Assembly (NCBI GenBank): GCA_003342815.1
Contig: PTEX01000137.1
Location: forward strand, 476,852-540,851
Direction: 5' to 3'
DNA length: 64,000 nt
Source of the DNA: Eudromia elegans
Lineage: Eukaryota > Chordata > Aves > Tinamiformes > Tinamidae
The translations under genes were made by a program, and so were the position numbers. Under the pieces are notes generated by a model that saw only the letters and a program-made list of their open reading frames with translations, made no database searches and had not been told where the DNA came from. Numbering within the stretch: the stretch's first letter is position 1; every line of letters begins with the position of its first letter. Shown here piece after piece: positions 1-11,122 of this stretch.

Positions 1-150
1 ACTGAGGAGGCTGGCGCGCTGGGCGCAGCAGGTGGAGCTGGTGCAGACACCGGGCCCAGCAGTGTGCCTAACAGCCCGTGCGACCCACACGGGCCGAGGA
101 CAGCGGCGGCCTCGCGCAACGGCCGGTCCCCGCCGCGCCCCCTTGCAGCC

Positions 151-222
151 TTCCCGCCTTCCCGCCTTCCCGCCTTCCCGCCTTCCCGCCTTCCCGCCTT
201 CCCGCCTTCCCGCCTTCCCGCC
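151..222 (+). repeat. Perfect octamer array (TTCCCGCC)x9
   Basis: Nine uninterrupted copies of TTCCCGCC fill 72 bp without a single mismatch. The reverse complement, GGCGGGAA, is the core motif known for E2F-family factors, so each unit is also a potential E2F site. The array sits about 120-390 bp upstream of the two possible first-exon donors. The 8-bp period shifts frame, so all three forward frames read as repetitive Pro/Ser/Arg peptide. These frames are artefacts of the repeat, not genes. Perfect identity of units suggests recent expansion and likely length variation between individuals. Confidence 0.95.
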
Positions 223-230
223 GCGCGTTC

Positions 231-241
231 TGCGCCTGCGC
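231..241 (+). promoter_or_regulatory. NRF1-like site
   Basis: TGCGCCTGCGC differs by one base from the palindromic NRF1 consensus TGCGCATGCGC. It lies just downstream of the octamer array inside the CpG island, where NRF1 sites are typical. This is assigned by motif only. Confidence 0.5.
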
Positions 242-279
242 CGCAGCCGCTCCCGCCCGCGCGGGCTCCCAGCGCGCGG

Positions 280-325
280 TGACGCCACCGCGCGCCGGCG
301 CCGTGACGTAGCGGCGCCGTGACGC
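280..325 (+). promoter_or_regulatory. Cluster of three TGACG (CRE/ATF half-site) motifs in a short duplication
   Basis: TGACGCCA starts at 280, TGACGTAG at 304 and TGACGC at 320. The last two belong to a 13-bp direct repeat, CGGCGCCGTGACG, at 296-308 and 312-324 (period 16 bp). TGACG is the core half-site of CREB/ATF factors. None of the three is a full TGACGTCA palindrome, and TGACGTAG is the closest. Confidence 0.5.
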
Positions 326-537
326 AGCACGCGCAAGGTGCGCCGTGAGTTCCCTGCCCCCCGTGGCGGCGGCATCGCGGCCTGGGTGGGTGTGGGGCGG
401 GAGGGGGAAGCGGAGCGGGGGAGGAGGAGGCGGCGCCGCTGGCGGGAGAGCGGCCCCGGTGCGGGCTGGGGCGGAGGAGCGCCCCGCGGGGCGGGCTCGG
501 GTTCTCCGGTCGGGCCGGGAGGCGCGGGCCGCGCGCC
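325..537 (+). other. ZNF438: Candidate non-coding first exon (5' UTR), donor at 345 or 538
   Basis: Two donor-like sequences on the plus strand, GCC|GTGAGT (exon end 344) and GCC|GTGAGC (exon end 537), lie within the CpG island and could end a first exon. The next acceptor-flanked candidate is at 2458. The start coordinate given here is only a placeholder, because no initiator or TATA element fixes it. The exon would be non-coding, as the protein start lies in a much later exon at 29202. Confidence 0.35.
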
Positions 538-869
538 GTGAGCCGGTGTAGCCCAGCGGAGCTCTGCAGGCGCCCTGGGTGTCAGGGGCTCCTGCGGGTC
601 GCGCCGCGCGGGGCTTCCGCTCCTCATTTCACGCCGCTCAAGCAGCTGTGGCCGCATGGGCAGCGGGGCCGGGTGCGGCTGCCCCCGGGCCCTCGCGCAC
701 TGCTGGAGCTTTCCCGGTGCAGCAGCTGCGCTCGTTCTGAGAGCGACACAACGGGACGAGGGGTGCGCGTGTCGCTCCCTGAGCAGTGCCGTGAAGAAGC
801 TGTGAGGGCTCTAGCGTGGCCCGTGTGGGGCAGAACGGAGAGCAGCGCGTTTAAAAGCAGTGCCTGGTG

Positions 870-885
870 TGACGTCTTCCACGTG
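870..885 (+). promoter_or_regulatory. CRE-like motif next to a palindromic E-box
   Basis: TGACGTCT (870-877, seven of eight CRE bases) is followed two bases later by CACGTG (880-885), the canonical E-box bound by USF/MYC-type factors. Both lie at the downstream edge of the CpG island. This is a motif-level call only. Confidence 0.4.
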
Positions 886-930
886 TGGCGTTTGAAAGAT
901 CTTGGAGGCACCCGCCCCGTTATTCATAAA

Positions 931-2457
931 TAAATAGACAAGTCCCAGGAGTCATCTTTTCCTGAAGGACTTGCCTAATTTTGTGCCCGTCTTAAGTTTT
1001 GTGTGTTATATCTAACCTGGCCATCTCTTCAGCTCATTTTACATTTTGCTCAGTTCCACATTTCATCTCACTTGTTTCACGCTGAAGCTTTTTAGTGTAA
1101 ATGTAGCATATGGAGAGCTCTCTGTCAATAGCCTAGCCCGTAAATGCTGCCTTAGTTTAGATTTTTTCCTTGAATCTGTTTTTAGTGACTTATTTGAAAT
1201 GACATTGTAGCATACATAGTGACCTTTTGTATAATTATAATTTTATAGTTATAGTTATTACATAACAAAAAAAAAAGGATGAAAAAAGGTAAATGCACAG
1301 CTCCCTTGTATCACATAGAAAGATATAAAGCTGCATATAAAACCTAATAGCCCTAGTCCACAACCAAAATACTGAGGTAGTTATTTTTAATACTACCTTT
1401 AAGTCTGATTTTTTTTTCTTGTTACCTTTTTTACAGAAAACAAAATATAATCTCTGGGATGAATGCATTTTTTTTTTCTGCTTTGGTAGATAACCAAACT
1501 TGTCATCAAACTTTAAGCTGGTTAAAAATTCTGAAGAATCAGGGAAAGGAAGGAAGAAGACTTAACGGTTGTGGTACAGGTTTAAAGTATGTTTTGTAAT
1601 AATGTTATAATGTTCTGGGTGTTAGTATAATTAAAAGATTTTTCTTCATAGTCGTTTTAAACCTTTGCAAAGGGTGATAAAGTAATAGATTTTTTTTTTT
1701 TAAAGATAACTAATTGAAAGGTAATTAAACTATTCAAGGAATTTGCAAAGGAAATGTTGGTTTCCCGTGCATCTTTTTATTGAGATTTATTGAAACTCTT
1801 ATTTTTGAGAGTACTGGAGCTAGTAATGACAGTGGAAGGAAATGGTGGTACATTTCTCATTCTCATATGACACTTTAGATATATGTAGTAATTTTCGTTT
1901 ATATTTTCAATGCATAGGTTCAGTGGTTATGCTGAATTGAACCAGCAGAATGTTGTTCTGTGACTGGGACTGTTTTGAGGATTTTAATGTACTGAGGTAA
2001 TACATCATTTATAGAAGTAGTTTAATGCTTTAAATGCAAGATGCTATAGTTTTTTATTTTTATTTGCCTCTAATTGAGATGCATGTTGTCAGACTGTGAG
2101 GTTGCTGTGAAGAAATTGTGAAAGTGTCATGTTCCTATCAAAGATGTATTAACTAAAAATGTAATCACAGTTACAATCCTAGAAATGTACAGAACTTTAA
2201 AAAGTAGTAGTCAAATCAGGAATGTGTTAGTTATTTTAGCAATATTGATTCTAATATCTGTGACTAATTTCTTATTTATTTTACTGTTAGTGTATAGTAA
2301 ACTTCCAAGGAAACATGATTAGCATTTTCATTTGAGTATTTATTGCTCTCTAAAATGTATACATCTTTTGTTTCTCACTTAATATAATTTTTGTCATTTT
2401 CAAAATGTATTTCCTGAGATATTGGGACTTGTTTGTGTTTTGTTTTCCTTAAAACAG
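931..2457 (+). other. Intron 1 (inferred), no gene seen
   Basis: AT-rich DNA between the CpG island and the candidate exon at 2458. There are only short T and A runs and chance reading frames under 80 codons. I see no repeat family or conserved protein. Confidence 0.4.
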
Positions 2458-2511
2458 GAATTAAGATGGATGAAGAGTTTTATTTGCCATAGCAGCAAGA
2501 GGATGTGTAAG
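2458..2511 (+). other. ZNF438: Candidate 54-nt 5' UTR exon
   Basis: A T-rich tract ending in TTTTCCTTAAAACAG is followed by 54 nt and a good donor, AAG|GTAGGT. The segment contains an ATG followed in frame by a stop (GATGAAGAG... reading to TAG), so it would be untranslated, possibly with a short upstream frame. Only the splice signals support it. Confidence 0.35.
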
Positions 2512-5500
2512 GTAGGTACATTGAAAGCATACAGTTCTTATCCTTGCAGAATATTCTAATTTTTATTTCTGTATCTCTGAACACAAATAACCTATGGTGA
2601 GATAATATGTGATACCTAGGTCTGTCTTTCAGAAATTTCATAACATCGTCCCTCATCATCCTTCATCGTTCTTTCCATGGATAGATGTAGGTTGCGTACC
2701 TTGAGGTTGAGGCAAAGGGCATGTTTACCACAGGGTCTCTGAATGGCACATCCTGAATACGGCCTTTCCCCAAGGTTTCTAGCCTATTTTGGACGGAGAA
2801 AATAACAAAGTGTTTGAGTCTTGTTTTCAGTATTTTGTTTTAGTGGGGCCAAGGAAGAAAAAGACTCGTTCTTCATATATTTTATCTATTTTGCTTATGT
2901 AGGCAGCTTTTGGTTTTGTTTGTTATGTTTCTTGCTTTGATGTCACTGAGGGTATACTCCAGTGGGAGAGTTCTGCAATGAAATAATTTGTGTTCAGAAT
3001 TTCCATAAAAGGTATTAATAGTTATTCAGCGGAAGTAAAAGGAAATTTTTGATGCTTATCCTCATCTGAAGTCAAGTTAAGATTTTGACCTTATTTGCTT
3101 AAGTTTAATGCTTCAGTTTTATTACTATAATTAGCTGATAGAGAACCATGAAATGTTTTATGTTAAAAAAAAAAAAGTGTGTTTGCACAAGAGTAACAGT
3201 GACAACAGAATAGTTATGCTTGGGTAGTATTTGTTAACTTTCTCATGAAGTGTATTTGCATGTTGTGGTTACTAAAGTTGCAAACTGCATGGTGAATGTT
3301 AAAATATATGTATATTCTTCAATGCTTGTTTAAATTTTGAAAATAAAAAGGTGTAATCACTGTTGTTTCCGTATATCTTGCTGGTGTAAAAAACAGACTC
3401 ATAGTATCAGTTTAGAAGGTTGTGTGTAGAATTATTTAGTGTTTGTTGTCACCCTTCTGTATTACTATTCATCTTGGCACACTTCTTGAAAAGGCAAAGT
3501 AGCCACGTATAAACCATCCCACACCTTGTGTGAGTTTGCTAATTGTGTCTTTGACTTACTATGTTACAGTGTTTGTGGTATTGGTTTGACCTTAATAATC
3601 TGATTAAACTGAGTGTAAATGGTGTTCAAACTTAAGCATAAGATCTTTTTTTTATTTAATAGCGTAAACATTGTAGGAAAGTAACATCAGAGTTTGTAGG
3701 CCAGTGTGTTTTAATGTACTAACTGATATGAAAAGCATAGTCAGGGCTCTGTAGACTTAATTGTGATACAGTTGTTCTGTGCTGCTGTTAAACAAGGGTA
3801 TAAAACTGTTTAAGTGAAGAAGAGACTTATCTTTGCTTGGTCTCTTGTCCCTTTATCAGATTAGGAGAGAATTATTTCATCACCTGGGCTTTACAATATT
3901 CTTTTCGTCTTTAGTTCTATATGCCAACTTTTTGAGGGGTGTAGGGTAGTGAAAGCCTTGCCTGGAGGGAGGCTCGTCTGTGTCCTTCACCTGAAACAGC
4001 ACTGAGCAGTAGTATGCTTACAACTACAGCACACATGGAAAGGAAAGACTGCAGTGTGTACCTCAGTGCATCTTTCAGAGACACAGGGCGCTGTGGCCAC
4101 TTCATTTGTGGTTATGCCTATTTAAAAAACTAAAGTCTCTGGTTTGCTTTTTTTTTCCCAGGATGATTTCCCAGATTTTCTCATATAGTGTTTCCTCATT
4201 ATAGAAATAAAACTATGCTGTACTGAAGAATTAATAAATAGTTTTTAAAAGAAGTGACTTTCAGTGCATAGTAATTTCTGTGCAAGCCTTCTGTATTTTC
4301 ATTCTCTAGCTAAAGAACTTAATTGTTCTTCAGAAAAGCCTAAAACAAGATTTTTAGTTTAGGCAAAAAAAAATCTCTTGCTTAATGCCAAGAGGGAGTC
4401 ATGCTGAGATAACGTTCGAAGCTGAAGTATCCCTGTCCTGCTGAAATGCCTCTGGTGCAAATCTGAGAAGAATGGGAGTATTGTTGTGTCCTGTTTGGGT
4501 ATTTGCCAAGAACTGCAGGTGCAAATGAGATGGAAAAGCAGATAAAAAAGTCTGTTGGCTTCAAGTAGGTGTAAGAGCTGGGGGGGAAATGAAACTGTGT
4601 GTGACTGACATACAGGACATACTGCTGAAATCAATTTGGACTATAGCATGGCTTCTAAATTGGGACTTTATGGAGAACTTTTGATGTTTGGTTGATGCTT
4701 GAGTAAGGAAATGTTTCTGCGACTGACCTGCCAGTCAGTGTCAAATTGTAAAGTCGGATATATCAGTAGCTGAAGGTTGTAGTGTTTGAAGGAACCATTC
4801 AGGGGTTGTACGACACTTACCCCTCCCTCTCTGCCCCCGAAAAAGGCAGAAACCAATGAGGACAAATGTGCAAGTATGATCTAGCACGTGGCTCTTTATT
4901 CATCCACTCTGAGACAGTTGGAAGGGGCTCTTTCTTCTTTTACAAGGACCTTTTGCTAGGATGATCTTTCCTCTTGAAAACGATGTGTGATTACTTCAGT
5001 AGGGTTAGGTAGAGCTTACTCCGGTGTGATTTCTGTTGTACTCATGCATCTTTCCAATTTCACCTTTTCTATATATATGTGTTGTGCTGCATGAGCCCTG
5101 TGTACAAAGATGTTCTTGTAACTGGTTTGCATGACTTTGAGCATGCTTTTGTCTTCTGATATGCATGGTTTTAAATAATAAAGAATACAAAACTGAATTT
5201 AGTTTTTTTGTTTGTTTGTTTTAGCCTTCCTTTTCTGGTTGGTTTTCTCAAGTGAGATTACAGCCTGTAGTATTTTGCAGGTACCTGTAATTTCAGGTGT
5301 GTTCGAGCTTGCCATTTCAGTGAAGTAGCACTATGTGCAGCAGGACACAAATTTCTGACATGTCTTGGTCTTTCTCAGTTCAATCAAAACAGGTGCTAAA
5401 GAAATAAAGTGGATCCTATATATTTAGGAAATAGGGAAGTAAAATTTAAATGTTGGTATTCTTCCCAACATTGTTTTTTAAGGGATAGCTCGTGAACTCC

Positions 5501-7160
5501 AAAATACTGTTAGAGAATCAAAAATGTATATAAACATGCTCTGCATATGATGATTCAAGCGCTTGTACTGCTACTAGAAAAAAGTAATCCCAAAGTAATA
5601 TTTTTGGCTTATCACTGGGTTTTATTATTGTTGTCATCAGCAAATTTTGAGATTTTACTGAAGAAGGAAAACAAGTTGTTACAGGGTTTAGACAGAAAGC
5701 ACTGTTCCACAGTTGAGTACTGAAACTGAGACCACCCAAATGCCTTCAACTGCTTTTTGTTATTTTCAGAAAGGGTCAGTTCTTTTTAGCGAAGTGTTTA
5801 TGAATGGAGAGTTAGGTGAATCACTATTGCATTTTTCCCAGAATCACAATATTAAATAAATGTTACATTCTTCTTTCTGATTGTGAAAAGAGACGGTCTT
5901 AGACCTTTGATTTTTTCTTACTTTTTAGCTTTCAGGTTAAAAATAGCCATGGCCAGTTATGACTGAATATCTTTAGAGGAACCATTTTCTTGGAAACCTT
6001 TAGCTAGTTTTAGCTAGATATTTATCCCTTTAGGGTTAATGGGGTGTTTATCATATTTTAGGATATCTTAGTTATTAATTCAGGGATAACAATGTGTTTA
6101 CCAGGATTTTTATGAAGTAAGTGGAATATAAAATGTTTCTCTTACATGTTTGTGTGTTCTGATTTCTATTAGGATATAAATTTGTCAGAGCAAGTTAATT
6201 GTATTGCATTATGTACCCATTCCTGTGCAGAACGACACCTCATCACTCCAGCCTCCTGGTGAAAAGTCCATGTATCCGCAGTTTAGGGTAGTCACAGCTT
6301 GGTCTGAGTGATCACAGTCTTCAGATACTCACAGAGGCATCTAATCAAAGTAGTGGACTGTGATAGAGATCTTGATTTTTGAGAGCTCTGCTAATTTTTG
6401 AGATCTCTGAGTTTATACTTGGAATCAAAGTAAATGAAAAGTATGGAGAATAGTGTGGGAACTAAAGTGATGCAGTTAAATTCGTTGTCTTGCGGCTATA
6501 TAGTATGTCATCAGAGAATACGTGGTGCTCAGTATCTCATGTGAAGCAGAGTGAGAGGAGACTTGGAGGAAAAGGCTGAAGGAGTGATTTGTGGAGGTGG
6601 AAAATAGCTAAAGAGAAATTGAAAAAGTTAAATTGTTTACCTTTTGAAAACCAATAATTATGATGAAATACATATGTACACAGATATACAGAATGATAGA
6701 ATGAGGATTTTTTTTCTACTAGTTTTTGATAGGGCAACTCAGGGAAAGGTTATAGCATTCACTAATTCCTTTTTTTTCCCTGGTTGTTTAGTAGGATATG
6801 CCAAGGGCCAAGGTAATGTATATACACTGGGTCCTACTGCATGGGAGTGTCTGCTAGTTTTCTTCTAAGTGGGATTTTAAAGGAAAAGCTTGGGGCAATA
6901 CCCTTGGCTTCTGCATTACCAGGGGCAGGAAGCATGTTCAACACTTCTTTTTATAACTTGCCACTAGTAATTTTTTTTTTTTTTTTTTAATTCCGTGAAT
7001 TCTCATATTCAGTAGGTGTTCCTAAGCAGACTTAATCCAGGATAATACACAGGTTTACTCTGTGCACTTAGAGTGATGGAGCGCATGGAGAGGATGAGGT
7101 GAACTAAAACTGGCCTTCTGCATCATCAGACAAGGTCCAGCAAGTCTGTTAGGAGTCCTA

Positions 7161-7184
7161 AGAGAGAGAGTGTGTGTGTGTGTG
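7161..7184 (+). repeat. Compound microsatellite (AG)5(TG)7
   Basis: Five AG units run directly into seven TG units inside the large intron. Confidence 0.85.
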
Positions 7185-10100
7185 GGATGTATCTTAATTA
7201 AATGAATGTGCTTGTCACTCTGCCAGTCTTTTCCTTTGACATGACTCAAGTTCTAGAAACTACATTTGCTTTCAGGCTCTATCAAGCTCAAATACAAATT
7301 TCTGTGACAGACAAAAGCATCAAAACGGACTTCAGCAGGAGGAGATACCCTGGCTATGCTTAGACTTAGAGTCAACTTTTGCTTATTCCTGCAGAATTGT
7401 CCTTTTAATTCTATTTAGTATAAGCTGCAATTTTTACTGTGGATATGTTTAGCAACAGACTGACTTAAATTTGTTGTTCTTGGCTCTAGAGCAGCAGAGA
7501 GCAGATGTTGGAGGGGTGCTATGGCAGGAATAAAAAGATTCCGAAAGCTTATGGGAATTTGGAGGGCAAGAGGGGAATCTTCCTCTTGCTTTTTTCCCGG
7601 CTGGAACCCATGCTATAATGCTTAGAATTACCATCCACTTTGAACTCGATGCCGCAAGGGTTGGTGCATTGACATGGGCTTTCTTTCCCACAGCTCAGAT
7701 GACAGAATTTATTTATAAAATAAAACATGCCTATGCAATTTTAATTGACACCTTAATTATGGAAAGCTTGCCTGAAAGGTGGTTGCTTTCAACCTATGCA
7801 ACGTTTTCCAGGCTTGGAATAGTCACAATTTATATCAAAACATTTTCTCTAGATGAATCTTAAAGGAGGATTTTTCCTATCAGGAGAGAAAAAACTTCAG
7901 TGATGTAGGTGCTCTGTCAGGAGTAATAGACTTAAAGTAACAGTCAAATTTAAAATATTATTTATAGTTGGAACTTCCAGATAATAAGCTTTGCTTTTCA
8001 TGGATGTCAGTATTTCAAAAGCAAGCATTTAAAAGCAACCACTACATGTTACCCGTCCTTGCATAAGCAGATGGGTGCCAGATGTATGTGGGATGCTGGA
8101 GAAGTTTGTTACATTGGTTTATTTATGTTCAGCTTGGTAGTGAGCAGAGCACTTCAGATGTTAGTGGCCCTTTTTTTAAGGCTAGAAGTACCTTATCTTT
8201 GCCCTAATAAGGGGCCCAGTTTTGCAGCGCTGTGTAGTTTGCTAATTAATATAATTACTTATCTTTCCTCATGTTTTATTTTTTTTTTCCACTCATCATC
8301 CACCAGCACTTCAAGAATACCTATTGCCACAGTACAGTTTGTAGGTTATCAAAGCACAAATTAAGTGTCTAATTCGGAGTAAATTCTGATCACAAGTTGC
8401 TGAATTTGAAAACTATGGCCATTCTCCACTTTTGCATGTATGGGACTGTATTGATACTTTGAAGCTTGGTGAGTTTTATTCTTCTGTAAGGAAAAAGTTG
8501 CTTGCATCAGGATCTCAAGAGGATAGCAGTAAATATTTTATTTTTCCTAGAGATGATGCTCCTTAATTTTATTTTACTGCTTCAGAGAACCCTACTACCT
8601 TCTGTTTCAGTTCTAATAGATTTGGTGGTTGTAGCAGCTCTTCATGTCCTCTAGAGGAGAAAAAGGATCTGAAATACAGTGGATATATTTTATTGTGCAC
8701 TTAATGAAAACGTCTTATGTTTTTTTTTAGGAAATACTGTAGTGGGATGTTCTGCCAGAAGTGTCACACATGTAATGTATGTATTCTGTCTTCCCTAGGG
8801 CTTACAAGGCCTTCCTTGAAGTATGTTGAAGATCTCTTCCCAAATCTGAGCATGTATTTTTTGCTGATGGGCAATGTAGATGGATGGCTACAATAAAGTA
8901 GGGCAGACTAGATTGCTTGCTAGCTGTAGTGTTTGAGTTTCTTGTCCAAGCAGCTATGTTCAGTATCTTGAAAATGACAACCCGTAAATAATTATGGCTG
9001 GATCCAAGTCAAAGAAGATGGAGTGAAAGTATTTTGATTCCCTAAATGTAACGTTTGGAATTGCTCATCAAGTAAACAGAGTACCATATTTTTGCTGTAG
9101 TCAATACTGTAAATCTTTTTTGTCTTCCACGGGATGTAGGAAAAGGAAGGAGGAGTTTTCAGCATGTGCTTAAATTGTTTCAGTTCCAGTAAATCAGAGG
9201 CAAAGTTTGCAATTCTTTAGTTTTTATAGGTAGTTAATCTGCCCTTGAAACAGTTATTTTGATCACTTTGGATATAGTTCTTTTTGACTGAGAGACTATA
9301 TTATTATTTGTGGATTAAGTAAATTCCAAACAACTGAGAATATATATATATTTATTTTTAATAGCTCAATATTTTACCTCAAAACTGATAGTCTTTCATT
9401 TTTTAAGACTTTTTTTTTAGTCTTAAATTTTTTAGTACAAGTGATTTAGGTACAAGCGATAACATTTTATGTGGGACTTTGTAAATAATGTTAAGTATTT
9501 AGAAAAATTATTTTATCCTTTACATATTGATACAATACCCAGATAATCAGTTACGTTTAGTGCAAATTTAATGGCTAATTTTTCTCTAGCTTGGCTCTAT
9601 TCTGAAATACAAAATTTTTTGGATTTTCAGACATTTTTTGGAGAGCTTTTGAGTGGGTGACAATTTTAAGGTAAAAATACCCTAAATTTGTGGGACGGTT
9701 CTCCCTCTAATAAGTAAAATCATGGGTGGTCAGGCACAGTTCTGAAGCCTGTGGTGATTCCAGCTACTGGAAAGGACTTAGAGAAATGTTAAGACTTGAA
9801 GCCTCATACTGCCATCTAAGTTGATACTGATTTTATTGACTATAGAGCTGAGTTTGTAGACTACAGAATTAGTTGCTTCTACATAGATTTGTTACTATTG
9901 CAGTTCAGAAAACAGCAAAAAAAAAACAAACCTAAAAATGTCAGTATGCAGAAATTGAAGACTAACAGCTTTAGCTGAAGCATAGAAAAATCTAAGCTAA
10001 GAAAGCAGAGCTGTTGCTGATATCTAAGATTTTCCTGAGCATCCTCTGCTTTAAAAAAAAAAGAGACAGAGAAGGATAAGAAAAGAATCCTTTCTTGTGT

Positions 10101-11097
10101 GTTGGATTGTACATGGGTAGTTTTGGAACCACCCTGCCTTATCAGGTATTAAATACCCAGGTCTTTTTAAACTCAAATTTCAGTGGTGGGGGAAATAATT
10201 GTCCTAGGGAGTAAAACTTTTCAACTTGGAGTTACTTTTTTGAAAGTTTGTGCTATACGTTATTGAACACAGTTTGGTTGAACTGTTTAGACTTCAAACA
10301 CTAGAACAACCCATTTAACTTCTAAATTGTTCCTTAGGTAGTCCGAACTTCATTAAAAGTTAACAGACAAGCTTCAGAATTTTCATAGTTTAGTATTGAT
10401 TAGCACAGAACAACTATTCCTAGAGGGTGTTTACAAAGAATAGTTTCAGATTTTTCTTTAGCAACTTTGTAGAGGAGCATATTGCTTTTGTTTAATGTGA
10501 TAATGAGAATATAGTCATTTTTTATCAATAAAACCATGAAGAGTCTAGTGCGTTACTGCATTACTGTTTATCTTGTCTGATCAGGGTTATTTGCTAATAC
10601 TTTGCAGCATTACCTATCAGTTGGTTTAAAGTCACGCAGTTTGCTCTGGTGGAGAGCTCAAAGTCTTGTGCTTAATTAAAATGGTTTCTAGGTCTATATG
10701 AAGAGCTGGTATGTGTGATCTCTGGTTCACTTGCCAAAATGGCACTTAAAGGCTTTGTAACTGGATTCAGCCACAGGCAGACTACTCAAATTCGCTCGTT
10801 TCTCCAGGGAATAGAAATCTCTTTGCTATCAAATAACGTGAACCCAATCTGTTGAACATTGGGGTTTATTTCAGAATTTTGGAGATTGATTTTTGTGGTA
10901 TAGATAACTAGGAGACTTAGCAGTTTTGCTCAGATAATGTGCTGTTTATTTTGGAAGGAGGTTTTCCCTGACTAAATAAGAACAAGATGTTTGACCACCT
11001 TCTAGGGAGGAGACTGTTTGGTCAGCATAAAAGAAAAAAAAAGAGATCTAAGGAGAATGTGACCCTTCTGATGTGGTATTTGAAATGTTTTCATGCC

Positions 11098-11122
11098 TTT
11101 TTTTTTTTTTTTTTTTTTTTTT
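11098..11122 (+). repeat. Poly(T) tract, 25 nt
   Basis: Twenty-five consecutive T in intronic DNA. No recognisable retroposed body is attached on the minus strand, so I treat it as a simple repeat. Confidence 0.85.

Larger units (their letters stand above)
1..930 (+). promoter_or_regulatory. CpG-island promoter region, probably of ZNF438
   Basis: The first ~0.9 kb is very GC-rich and dense in CG dinucleotides, then falls abruptly to AT-rich DNA after about position 900. It has no TATA box in a convincing place. It carries an octamer repeat, an NRF1-like site and TGACG motifs, the usual make-up of a housekeeping-type vertebrate promoter. Two good splice-donor sequences lie inside it (GTGAGT at 345 and GTGAGC at 538), consistent with a non-coding first exon read to the right. 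The transcription start is not visible. The island could be bidirectional, since the window begins inside it. Confidence 0.7.

Noticed and set aside
32-322. Three overlapping plus frames giving FPPSRLPA-type repeats
   Set aside because: These are translations of the TTCCCGCC octamer array in each phase, not a protein.
538-933. 131-codon frame in the CpG island
   Set aside because: It starts with GTG exactly at a splice donor, has no domain, and lies in GC-rich sequence where open frames are expected.
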